From Oceanicola sp. 22II-s10i (GTDB taxonomy: Bacteria > Pseudomonadota > Alphaproteobacteria > Rhodobacterales > Rhodobacteraceae): a DNA stretch of 64,000 nt. Made by a program: the position numbers and the translations under genes. Positions within the stretch are counted from its first letter, which is position 1, and the number at the start of each line of letters is the position of its first letter. The stretch spans positions 1-64,000 of the forward strand of contig NZ_AQQU01000013.1 of NCBI RefSeq assembly GCF_002210105.1. The letters run 5' to 3'. Shown here in pieces: positions 43,848 to 51,933 of this stretch. The notes below the pieces were generated by a model. The model was given only the letters and a program-made list of their open reading frames with translations, was not told the DNA's origin and did no database searches.

Positions 43848-45614
43848 GTGACGCAGCAGGACGACACACCCCGATCGCCGGTCGCCAGCCGGATCACCCT
43901 CAGCGCGCTCGGCGCGCTGGCGGGGCTGTCGGCCTGGACGGTCAGCGAGACATGGGATGGCTCGCGCCTCGCCCTCGGGCTGTCGGTCTTCGTGCTGGGC
44001 AGCTTTGCCGTCTTCTTCGCGCTCAGCGGCCCGGTGCGGCTGCGACAGGCGGCGGTCGCCGCCGTGGCGCTGGTTCTGCCGGTCACGCTGATGCTGCTCT
44101 GGGCCAGCCTGCGGTTCGACAACGCCGGAGACTTCGTCGCGGAGACGCCGGCACTGGCGGGCTATGCGGTGATCCTCGTGATCGGAATGCCGTTCGTCGC
44201 GGCCGCGCTGAAGGGGCCCGGCGGCTGGCGGCGATACGACTGGCTGTTCGATATTTCATGGGTCGCGACAGTGCGTTACGCAGCGGCATGGATCTTTACC
44301 GGCGTGTTCTGGCTGCTGGTCACGCTGTCGGACCAGCTGCTGAGGATCGTTGGCATCCGCCTGATCGACCGGCTGCTCGACATCGACCCGGTCCCGTTCA
44401 TCCTGACCGGTCTCGTCCTCGGCCTCGCGCTGGCGGTGGTGCATGAACTGCGCCGCTACGTGACGCCGTTCCTCGTGCTGCGCCTGCTGCGTCTGCTGCT
44501 GCCGCCGATCCTCGTCGTGTCGCTGGTGTTCATCGCGGCCCTGCCGGTGCGGGGGCTGTCGGGGCTGTTCGGAAACCTGTCGGTCGCGGGCACGCTCATG
44601 GCGATGACGCTGGCGCTGCTGACTTTGGCGACCGCTGCGCTGGACCGCGACGACGGGGCCGGGGTCAAGGGACGGGGCATGCTGGCAATCGTCCGGCTGA
44701 GCGCCATCGTCACGCCGATACTGGGCGCGCTGGCCGTCGCGGCGGTGGCGCGGCGGGTGATGCAATATGGCTGGACGCCCGACCGCGTGGCGGCGGCCTA
44801 TGGCGTGGCGGTGGCGCTGCTCTACGGGCTGGGCTACGGCCTCGCGGCGCTCCGGGGCGGGCCGTGGCGCGACCGCCTGCGTCGGACCAACATCGCCATG
44901 GCGCTGGCTACGGTCGGTGTGGCGCTGCTGTGGATGACGCCGTTGTTCGGCCCCGAGCGCATTTCGGCCCGCGATCAGGTGGCGCGGGTGCTCGACGGGC
45001 GCACGCCCGCCGCCGAGGCCCCGGTGTGGGAGCTGATGAACGACTGGGGCCGCGCCGGGACCGCCGGTCTGGCCCGGCTGGCCGCGGCCGAGGATCACCC
45101 CGAGAGTGAAACACTGGCCCGGATGATCGAGGAGGCCCGCGCCGCGCGCACCCGCAGCGACTTCCTCTATGCGATGCGCGATTCAGGCGCCGACGAGATG
45201 ATCGAACGCCTGACCCGTCGTCTGGCCGTCCGGCCCGAAGGGGCGGCGATCCCGCCCGGCCTGCTGCGCGAGGTTCCGGCCCGGCAACTGGCGCAATGGG
45301 CCTCGGGATGTGAACGCAGCCTGCCGGACGGGCGCCCGGCCTGCGTCGCGCTGGTGGACCGCTTTCTGCCTGATGGCGGAGAGGTGCAGATCCTGATCCT
45401 GTCCAGCCTGTCGGGCGACCGGGCGCAGGCGCACTATGTCTTCCGCCGCGATGACAGGGTCGATGTGCGGATGCCCCGCGACATGGCGGATCCCGGCTGG
45501 CTCGACCTGCGCGGCGCCGATATCGCCGCGATCCTCGACGGCGCCACAAGTTTCGAACCGGTGACGATCCGCGCCCTGCGCCTCGGCGACCGTCTGATCG
45601 TTCCCGACAATTGA
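43848..45614 (+). CDS. DUF4153 family polytopic membrane protein
   Basis: 588 aa from a GTG start at 43848 with a perfect AGGAGG seven bases upstream. About eleven to twelve membrane helices fill residues 15-375 (for example LTLSALGALAGLSAW, YAVILVIGMPFVAAALKG, AAAWIFTGVFWLLVTLSD). A soluble C-terminal part of about 200 residues follows. DUF4153 proteins are widespread in Rhodobacterales, with unknown role. Paired hydrophobic blocks suggest a transporter-like or envelope function. Confidence 0.85.
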   Translation: MTQQDDTPRSPVASRITLSALGALAGLSAWTVSETWDGSRLALGLSVFVLGSFAVFFALSGPVRLRQAAVAAVALVLPVTLMLLWASLRFDNAGDFVAETPALAGYAVILVIGMPFVAAALKGPGGWRRYDWLFDISWVATVRYAAAWIFTGVFWLLVTLSDQLLRIVGIRLIDRLLDIDPVPFILTGLVLGLALAVVHELRRYVTPFLVLRLLRLLLPPILVVSLVFIAALPVRGLSGLFGNLSVAGTLMAMTLALLTLATAALDRDDGAGVKGRGMLAIVRLSAIVTPILGALAVAAVARRVMQYGWTPDRVAAAYGVAVALLYGLGYGLAALRGGPWRDRLRRTNIAMALATVGVALLWMTPLFGPERISARDQVARVLDGRTPAAEAPVWELMNDWGRAGTAGLARLAAAEDHPESETLARMIEEARAARTRSDFLYAMRDSGADEMIERLTRRLAVRPEGAAIPPGLLREVPARQLAQWASGCERSLPDGRPACVALVDRFLPDGGEVQILILSSLSGDRAQAHYVFRRDDRVDVRMPRDMADPGWLDLRGADIAAILDGATSFEPVTIRALRLGDRLIVPDN

Positions 45615-45676
45615 GAATATTCGCCATTCCTTAAGCCCGCGCCGCGATGCTGGTGCCGCGCGTAAGGACGGGACGG

Positions 45677-46264
45677 ATGCACGGGCTGATCATTCAGGCG
45701 CTTCAGCGCTTCATCGTGGACACCTACGGGGCAGGCCCATGGGCGGCGGCCTGTCGGGCCATGGGGCTGGCCGGGACGGAATTCGAACCGATGATCGTCT
45801 ATGACCCGGCACTGACCGACGGTCTGGTCGATGCGCTGTCGACCGGGCTGTCACGCCCCCGCCCGGCGCTGCTCGAGGACCTGGGAACCTACCTTGTCTC
45901 CACCCCCAAGAGCGCGGGGTTCCGGCGGCTGCTGCGCTTTCTGGGCGCCGGGTTCGAGGATTTTCTTCACGCGCTCGATGATCTGCCCGACCGGGCACGG
46001 CTGGCGATCCCGGACATGCGCCTGCCTGTGCTGGCCCTGCGGTCGGAGGGGGCCGGTTGCTACCTGCTGTCCTGCAGGTCGCACCTGCCGGGGGCCGGGC
46101 ATGTACTGGTCGGCGTGCTGCGCGCCATGGCGGACGATTACGGCGCGCTCGCGACGCTGGATCACCGGGGCGAAACCGGCGGGGCGGAACAGGTCGCCGT
46201 GCAGGTGCATGTCAGCCGTTTCGCGGAGGCGCGGACATTCGACCTGGGGGCCAGGACGGGCTGA
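45677..46264 (+). CDS. H-NOX-like (heme NO-binding fold) protein, proximal His apparently missing
   Basis: 195 aa from the ATG at 45677. The N-terminus MHGLIIQALQRFIVDTYG and the LLEDLGTYLVSTP segment are those of H-NOX sensors. In classical H-NOX the heme ligand is the His of an LDxLH motif; here the segment is HALDDLPDR, with Pro104 at that place. The YxSxR heme-propionate motif is reduced to LLSCR (Ser132, Arg134 kept). The protein may bind heme differently, or use another ligand. The next gene, starting two bases after its stop, is an H-NOX-associated GGDEF protein, so the pair should regulate c-di-GMP. Confidence 0.8.
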   Translation: MHGLIIQALQRFIVDTYGAGPWAAACRAMGLAGTEFEPMIVYDPALTDGLVDALSTGLSRPRPALLEDLGTYLVSTPKSAGFRRLLRFLGAGFEDFLHALDDLPDRARLAIPDMRLPVLALRSEGAGCYLLSCRSHLPGAGHVLVGVLRAMADDYGALATLDHRGETGGAEQVAVQVHVSRFAEARTFDLGARTG

Positions 46265-46266
46265 GG

Positions 46267-47241
46267 ATGGCGGGTTGCGACAATACGGACGACATGCTGG
46301 ACCTGCTCTGCCCGATGCACCTACGCGTGGATCCTTCCGGGGTGATCGCGCATGCGGGTCCGTCGCTGGCCAAGCTCAGGCCCGCTGCGCCCTTCGCGGG
46401 GACACGCTTCGCCGACCGCTTCGATCTGCTGCAACCGGCGCTGTCGGATGCGGGCGCCGGTCTGGCGGATATGGCGGGGCGTCGGCTCCGATTGCGGTTC
46501 CGCGACCGGCCCGCGACGATGCTGGTCGGCATCGCGGCCCGCGATGCCGATGGCGGGGCGATCGTAAACCTGTCCTTCGGGATTTCAATCGTCGAGGCGG
46601 TGCGCGACTATACCCTGACCATCGCCGATTTTGCCCCGACCGATCTGGCGGTCGAGCTGTTGTTCCTCGTCGAAACGAAATCCGCAGCGATGGCCGCCCT
46701 GCAGCAGATGTCGCAGCGGTTCAACGGGGCCCGCATGGCGGCCGAGGAACAGGCACTGACCGATCCGGGCACCGGCCTGCGCAACCGCCGTGCGCTGGAC
46801 CTGGCGCTGGAGCGGATGATTTCGGACGGGCAGGAATTCGCGCTGATGCATGTCGACCTCGACCGGTTCAAGCAGGTGAACGACACGCTCGGCCATGCCG
46901 CGGGCGACCATGTCCTGCGACAGGCTGCGCATGTCATGTCGGTCGAAACCCGGGCAGAGGATACGTTGGCCCGCGTCGGGGGGGACGAATTCGTCCTGCT
47001 GTTCCACCGGCTGTGCGACCGTGATCGGCTGGGCGAAATCGCAGCGCGCCTGATCGCGCGGCTGGAAATGCCCATCGACTGGCAGGGGCATCGGTGCGGG
47101 ATATCGGCCAGCGCGGGGACCGCGATCTCGATCGACTACGACAACCCTTCGGCGGCCCGGATGCTGGCCGATGCGGACGAGGCGCTTTATGCGGCCAAGC
47201 GGGCAGGGCGCGGCAGGCACCGGTTCCACCCCGATGGCTGA
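46267..47241 (+). CDS. Diguanylate cyclase with H-NOX-associated (HNOBA-like) N-terminal domain
   Basis: 324 aa. Residues 1-140 resemble an H-NOX-associated sensory region (HLRVDPSGVIAHAGPSLAKLRPAAPFAGTRFADRF, then SFGISIVEAVRDYTLTIADFAPTDLAVELLFLVE). A coiled segment leads to the GGDEF domain at about 165-320, with active site GGDEF at 238-242 and I-site RAED at 229-232, both intact. It lies two bases after the H-NOX-like gene, which presumably controls it by direct binding. Predicted output is c-di-GMP synthesis. Confidence 0.9.
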   Translation: MAGCDNTDDMLDLLCPMHLRVDPSGVIAHAGPSLAKLRPAAPFAGTRFADRFDLLQPALSDAGAGLADMAGRRLRLRFRDRPATMLVGIAARDADGGAIVNLSFGISIVEAVRDYTLTIADFAPTDLAVELLFLVETKSAAMAALQQMSQRFNGARMAAEEQALTDPGTGLRNRRALDLALERMISDGQEFALMHVDLDRFKQVNDTLGHAAGDHVLRQAAHVMSVETRAEDTLARVGGDEFVLLFHRLCDRDRLGEIAARLIARLEMPIDWQGHRCGISASAGTAISIDYDNPSAARMLADADEALYAAKRAGRGRHRFHPDG

Positions 47242-47245
47242 GGCG

Positions 47246-47752
47246 TCACAACAACCCGAGGACCGAGGCGATGCCCTGCGCCAGCAGCGCCGCGATCACC
47301 GGCAGTGTCAGGCAGGCGGCGGAACGCAGGGCGACGAACCGCCAGCCCATGATCGGTGCCTCGTAGGCCAGGAGCCGGTGCAGGGCGAAGACGGCCCAGC
47401 CCGAGATCAGCGCGACCATCTGCGGCAGGCCCGCGCCGCTCTGCTGGAACACGATGGCGATCGGAAACGAGGTCATGGGCCCGCCGGGCAGCAGCCCGCC
47501 GATCCCCGCGGCCAGCGCGATCCCCGTGATACCGGACTGCGGCCCGATGACGTGCGACAGGGCGGCGACCGGCACGATCTGCACCAGAAAGGACGCCGCC
47601 AGCAAGGCGAAGGGCAGGCGCAGCATCAGCGTCTTGGCCGTGCCGAGCGCCGATACTCCGGCCTTCTGCAGGCCCGGCGTGCCTTCGCGCCGCCAGACCA
47701 GCACCGACAGCACCAAAACGGCCGCCCAGATGAAGATGACCGCCCCGATCAT
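47246..47752 (-). CDS. Half-size permease, ArsP/DUF318-like, second subunit
   Basis: 168 aa with four to five membrane helices and the motif LLPGGPMTSFPIAIVFQQSGAG, which parallels the PGGP-containing helix of ArsP/DUF318 permeases. Classical members are about twice this length, with two repeated halves. The ATG overlaps the stop of a sister gene of similar size and motif by four bases, so the two probably form a heterodimer. Substrate unknown. It is convergent with the GGDEF gene, whose stop lies four bases away. Confidence 0.78.
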   Translation of the reverse strand: MIGAVIFIWAAVLVLSVLVWRREGTPGLQKAGVSALGTAKTLMLRLPFALLAASFLVQIVPVAALSHVIGPQSGITGIALAAGIGGLLPGGPMTSFPIAIVFQQSGAGLPQMVALISGWAVFALHRLLAYEAPIMGWRFVALRSAACLTLPVIAALLAQGIASVLGLL

Positions 47753-48282
47753 TCGCGCGGCGGCGGTTTGAGCCGGAACAGCGGCAGGCGCACCAGATAG
47801 CGCGCGATCAGCCCGGCGAGGATCGGAAGCGGCAGGCAGGCGGCATAGCGGATGGCCGAGAATTCGACCCCGAGCAGCGGCAGTTCCCAGACGATCAGCC
47901 GGTTGAAGCCAAGCAGCGACCATGCCGAGATGAAGGCGATCAGCGCCCCGGCATCGGCCCCCGCGATCCACAGCGCATAGACCATCGGGAACGAGGTGAA
48001 CGGCCCGCCGGGGGTCAGCAGGCCCGCCACAAGTGCCAGCGTCAGGCCCTTGATCCCGGATCCCGCGCCCAGCAGTTGCGCGACCTTCTCCTGGCTGACC
48101 AGCCGCGTGACCAGCCCGCCGATCAGCAGACCGGCGGCCAGCTGCGGCAGGATCGACAGCATCAGCAGGGCCGCTTCTGTCAGGGCGTCGGTGACAGCGC
48201 CGGGACCCGATTTGTGATAGGCGATCGCCCCGGTCACAACGGCGAGGCTGATGAAAGCGATGTCGGTCTTGGCGATTTTCAA
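47749..48282 (-). CDS. Half-size permease, ArsP/DUF318-like, first subunit
   Basis: 177 aa if translation starts at the TTG at 48282, which has AGG about eight bases upstream. An in-frame start codon at 48336 adds 18 basic residues that look non-coding. Membrane helices include TDIAFISLAVVTGAIAYH and ALLMLSILPQLAAGLLIGGLV. The signature is LLTPGGPFTSFPMVYALWIAGAD, equivalent to that of the downstream subunit. Start choice is uncertain; family is reasonably clear. Confidence 0.72.
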   Translation of the reverse strand: MKIAKTDIAFISLAVVTGAIAYHKSGPGAVTDALTEAALLMLSILPQLAAGLLIGGLVTRLVSQEKVAQLLGAGSGIKGLTLALVAGLLTPGGPFTSFPMVYALWIAGADAGALIAFISAWSLLGFNRLIVWELPLLGVEFSAIRYAACLPLPILAGLIARYLVRLPLFRLKPPPRE

Positions 48283-48449
48283 ACGAGGGGGCCTTCTGTG
48301 TCCGGCCAAGCTGCGGCTGCGGCGGGGGAATTGCAATCGCCGACGCGGCCCGTTTCACGAACATGCAGTGTTGCAGCCACTGAAACGGGCAGCGGTGGAC
48401 ATCGCGTTCCTTCGGCGTGATCCTGTGGCGGCTGAGCGGAAGAGGCGTC

Positions 48450-49037
48450 ATGGACAACACCGATCGCAGGGCCGGGGTCTTTTACGACCGGCTGACCAAT
48501 TGGCAGGACGAGGCGCGGATGTTCCGCGAGATCCTGCTGGCGACGCCTCTGGTCGAGACGTTCAAATGGCGGCAGCCCTGTTACGGCTGGGAGGGCGAGA
48601 ATGTCGCCTTGGTCGGTGTCTTCCGGGACTTCTGCGCGCTGAGCATATTCCGGGGCGTGCTGCTTAACGATCCGGAGGGCATCCTCGTACCGCCGGGCGA
48701 GAACAGCCGGTCGGCCCGGATCTTTCGCGCCACGAGCACCGAGGACATCAGCGCGCATCGCGACGCCCTGCACGCCTGCCTGCTGGAGGCGATCGAGTTG
48801 CATCGCGCGGGACGGACTGTCGCACCGATGGACGGCGATCCCGACCACCCCGAGGAACTGACCGAGGCGCTGGATGCCGATCCGGGGCTGGCCGAGGCCT
48901 TTGCCGCCCTGACACCGGGCCGCCGCCGCGGATGGATCCTGCAGTTCGCCGGGGCCAAGCAGGCCGCGACCCGGCGGTCACGGATCGAAAAGGCGATGCC
49001 CCGGATACTGGAGGGTCAGGGGCCACACGACCGCTGA
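48450..49037 (+). CDS. DUF1801/YdeI-type protein
   Basis: 195 aa. The first 100 residues form a DUF1801-like fold (FREILLATPLVETFKWRQPCYGWEGENVALVGVFRDFCALSIFRG). The C-terminus has the YdeI-type LTPGRRRGWILQFAGAKQAATRRSRIEKA helix, as in bacteriocin-protection-like YdeI/OmpD-associated proteins. Biochemical function unknown. Start is an ATG at 48450. Confidence 0.85.
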   Translation: MDNTDRRAGVFYDRLTNWQDEARMFREILLATPLVETFKWRQPCYGWEGENVALVGVFRDFCALSIFRGVLLNDPEGILVPPGENSRSARIFRATSTEDISAHRDALHACLLEAIELHRAGRTVAPMDGDPDHPEELTEALDADPGLAEAFAALTPGRRRGWILQFAGAKQAATRRSRIEKAMPRILEGQGPHDR

Positions 49038-49055
49038 GCGGTCGCAGCCCCCCAG

Positions 49056-50852
49056 TCAGGGCCGCAGCGGTCCCAGCAGGCCAAGTTCCGTCGCGAGAAT
49101 CTGCAGTGCGAGGTATCGCGACCGGATGCGGGCATGCGACAGGCCGCCCGCGATGAACCACAGGTTCTTCTGCGGCGTCCGGCGGCAGATGTTGTTCAGC
49201 TCGCCATCCTCGCCCAGCCCCCAGACGGGTCCCAGCCTGTCGACAACCGCCTGCCCCATGGTGCGGCGCACCAGTTCCGACTGGCCGAGATAGCCGGTGG
49301 CCAGCACGATGACGTCGGCGGGCACAGTCGAGCCGTCCTTCAGCCGCGCGCCCTCGGGCGAAAAGCTTTCGATCCGGTCGTAATCCAGCAGGCCGATCTC
49401 GCCCTTGATGAGCAGTTCCGAACTGCCGGCGTCGAGGTTGTAGCCCCCGCCGCGCCGGTAGTATTTCATCTGGTGGCCGGTCTCGTCATGGCCGATGTCG
49501 AACTTGAAGCCGATCCGCTTGAGGCCCTCGATCATGTCGTGGTCCAGTTCCAGCATACGCTTGACGACAAGCCGATAGGCGTCGGCCTGCAGGGCCGGGC
49601 TGGCCGAGGTGGCGATCAGGTCGTTGTCGGCCATCGGCGGGCCTTCGTTGTAGATCGCCTCGTTCAGCCGCGCGCTCGGGTTGATCGAGACCACGGTCGT
49701 CGACCCGCGCTGCACCATCGTGGTGTTCACGCCAAAGCTGTGGAGGTCCAGCGCGATGTCGTTGGCGCTGGTGCCGGTGCCGATGATCAGCGCCCGCTTG
49801 CCCGCCCATTTCGCGCCGGTGTCGAAACCTTCGGCATGGATCACCTCGCCTTCGAAGTCGCTCAGTCCGGGCAGGTCGGGCACCTTGGGATAGCTGCTGG
49901 TGCCGTTGGCGAGAATGATATGGCGGGGCCGCACGGTGCGGAGGCCGTCCTCGCCGCGGTTCAGGACCGCCTCCCACCGTCCGCTGTCCTCGTCCCACCG
50001 GGCCGAGACCAGTTCGGAGTTGGTCCAGCAGTTGATCTCCATCGCCTCGGCATACATCTCGAACCAGTTTCCGAGCATGTCCTTGGGGATGTAGGTCGGG
50101 TAGGTCGGCGGAAACTCCATGAACGGCAGGTGGTTGATATGCGTGGAGTTGTGCAGCGCCAGCGAATGGTAGCGCCTGCGCCAGCTGTCGCCGATCCGGG
50201 GCCAGCGTTCGGCCACCAGCGTGTCCACCCCGATCGCGCCGAGCCGGGCGGCGACCGAAAGCCCGGCCTGCGCCGCGCCGATCACGAGGACCGTCGGTTC
50301 GCGGTCGGCATAGGCAACCGCCTTCTGCCGGACCTCCAGCCAGTTGTCGCCGCCGAAGTTGCGGGAATAGGCCGCGCCCGTGGGGCGGTTCTTGCCGATG
50401 CGTTCGGGATGGCCCTCGAGTTCCTCGAGGATAGTCGACACGTGCCATGCCTTCATCGCCCCGGTTTCGGCCTCGGGGATCAGGCGGAAGATGCCCGAGC
50501 CGCTCCCGATGGCGGTCTTGAATTCGAAGATCGCCTCGATGCAGTCGCGCCCGACGCGCTTGACCTGACGCGGGGCCTTGCGGCCCGCGGGCAGGTGCAG
50601 CCCTTCGGCCCGCGTCGTTTCCTGGGCGGCAGCCAGCCCTCCGGCCACGTCCGCACGCCCGCGCTCCGACGAGAAATCCCAGGTGAAGGCCATGACATCG
50701 CGCCAGTGGCAGTCGTCGTGAAACAGGGCCCCGATCCGTCCGGCATCGCGGCTGGACAGCGCCGCCTCGAAATCGGCGAGCCATGTTTCGCTGGCGATGC
50801 GGATGTCATCCGGGAGCGGGGCTGTCCCTGTCAGGGCTTGCTGAACCGTCAT
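49056..50852 (-). CDS. Flavin-dependent monooxygenase with N-terminal NTF2-like domain
   Basis: 598 aa. Residues 1-155 are an NTF2/SnoaL-like alpha-beta cone (DFEAALSSRDAGRIGALFHDDCHWRDVMAFTWDFSSERG). The rest is an FAD/NADPH monooxygenase: the FAD motif IGAAQAGLSVAARLGAIG at about 197, FMO-type HLPFMEFPPTYPTYIPKDML, the NADPH motif IGTGTSANDIALDLHSFG at about 350 and ATGYLG near residue 525. It would hydroxylate or oxygenate a small organic substrate. It is divergent from a CMD-like gene with about 240 bases between, suggesting joint regulation. Confidence 0.9.
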   Translation of the reverse strand: MTVQQALTGTAPLPDDIRIASETWLADFEAALSSRDAGRIGALFHDDCHWRDVMAFTWDFSSERGRADVAGGLAAAQETTRAEGLHLPAGRKAPRQVKRVGRDCIEAIFEFKTAIGSGSGIFRLIPEAETGAMKAWHVSTILEELEGHPERIGKNRPTGAAYSRNFGGDNWLEVRQKAVAYADREPTVLVIGAAQAGLSVAARLGAIGVDTLVAERWPRIGDSWRRRYHSLALHNSTHINHLPFMEFPPTYPTYIPKDMLGNWFEMYAEAMEINCWTNSELVSARWDEDSGRWEAVLNRGEDGLRTVRPRHIILANGTSSYPKVPDLPGLSDFEGEVIHAEGFDTGAKWAGKRALIIGTGTSANDIALDLHSFGVNTTMVQRGSTTVVSINPSARLNEAIYNEGPPMADNDLIATSASPALQADAYRLVVKRMLELDHDMIEGLKRIGFKFDIGHDETGHQMKYYRRGGGYNLDAGSSELLIKGEIGLLDYDRIESFSPEGARLKDGSTVPADVIVLATGYLGQSELVRRTMGQAVVDRLGPVWGLGEDGELNNICRRTPQKNLWFIAGGLSHARIRSRYLALQILATELGLLGPLRP

Positions 50853-51094
50853 GCGAGTCGTCCTCCTTGACCGTGACCCTAGGCGACATCCGACCAGCGG
50901 AGCAGATCGGACGACAATTTATCACTGTTGTGGCGGGTTCCATTTCACGGGGCCACCGGCTCATGAATGGCCATGTGACCACCGGAGCGAATCCCCGAAG
51001 CCTTCGCATCCGTGCGAAGACGCATCCGCGCCTTGCCGGACCGGTCGCCGGATGGCGTTCTGGGGCCGTATAGCGGGCGAGGGAGGTTTCAGTC

Positions 51095-51667
51095 ATGCCG
51101 AACGGATCAACTGGCGCACAGGGGCCGGCCCTGACGGTCGAATCGCTCGGCCGCGCCCCGGAACTGCCGGCCGAGGCCCTCGATGCACCGGCGCGCGAGG
51201 TCTTCGATGCCTTCCGGTCGTTCCGCGACACCATCCCCGGGCCGTTCCGCGCCTGGCTCCGGCACGGAGAGTTCGCGGCCCGGATGAAATCGGTCTCCGA
51301 CAAGGTGATCCGGGACGGCCTGCTGACGGCGCGGGAACGCGAGATCGCCATTCTGATGACGGCCCGCCATCTGGACGCCGCCTTCATCCGCGCGGCGCAC
51401 GAGAAGATCGGCGCGCGGGCGGGCCTGTCCGAAGCGGTCATGACCGCGATCCACGAAGGCCGCACGCCCGACCTCGACACGGATCGTGAACAGGCGCTCC
51501 ACGCTGCGGCGGCGGCCATGCTGACCGCGCGCCCTGCGCCGCAGGATGTCTACGACGAAGCCCTTGCGACACTCGGTATCGAGGCGCTGTGCGAATTGTC
51601 GGGACTGATGGGTTTCTACAGTTCCTGCGCCTTCATCCTGACGTTCCACGACGCACAGGCGGGCTGA
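51095..51667 (+). CDS. Carboxymuconolactone decarboxylase-like (AhpD-fold) protein
   Basis: 190 aa all-helical protein of the CMD/AhpD fold: IPGPFRAWLRHGEFAARMKSVSDKVIRDGLLTAREREIAILMTARHLDAAFIRAAHEKIGARAGLSEAVM. It lacks the CxxC pair of AhpD, so a peroxidase-reductase role is unlikely; it is closer to CMD-type proteins of unknown substrate. The ATG follows GGGAGG. It is paired divergently with the FAD monooxygenase, so both may act on the same compound. Confidence 0.8.
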   Translation: MPNGSTGAQGPALTVESLGRAPELPAEALDAPAREVFDAFRSFRDTIPGPFRAWLRHGEFAARMKSVSDKVIRDGLLTAREREIAILMTARHLDAAFIRAAHEKIGARAGLSEAVMTAIHEGRTPDLDTDREQALHAAAAAMLTARPAPQDVYDEALATLGIEALCELSGLMGFYSSCAFILTFHDAQAG

Positions 51668-51728
51668 AGGCGGAGGCCGCCGATTGCCTGTCTGGGCGGG
51701 CGGTTGAGGCTGTGATATGCGGGGGAAG

Positions 51729-51803
51729 TGGCAGCCCGTAGGGGAATCGAACCCCTCTTTCCAGGTTGAAAACCTGGCGTCCTAACCGATAGACGAACGG
51801 GCC
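51729..51803 (-). tRNA. tRNA-Glu (anticodon TTC)
   Basis: 75 nt including encoded CCA. The acceptor arms GGCCCGT and ACGGGCT pair (first pair G-U). The anticodon stem-loop CCAGG-TTTTCAA-CCTGG gives TTC. The T-arm GGGG-TTCGATT-CCCC is intact. It lies downstream of recJ on the same strand, or is transcribed from its own promoter. Confidence 0.97.
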
Positions 51804-51933
51804 AAACCTTGGCGTGAGGCGGCTTTTAGGCAAAGCCCCGGTGCTCTGCAAGGGGAAAATTTGCTCGGTTGCAGTATTTCGTCGCCTTCGGTTTTCACGT
51901 GCCGCCGTCCGCCCGCAATGGCCCGAACCGGCA

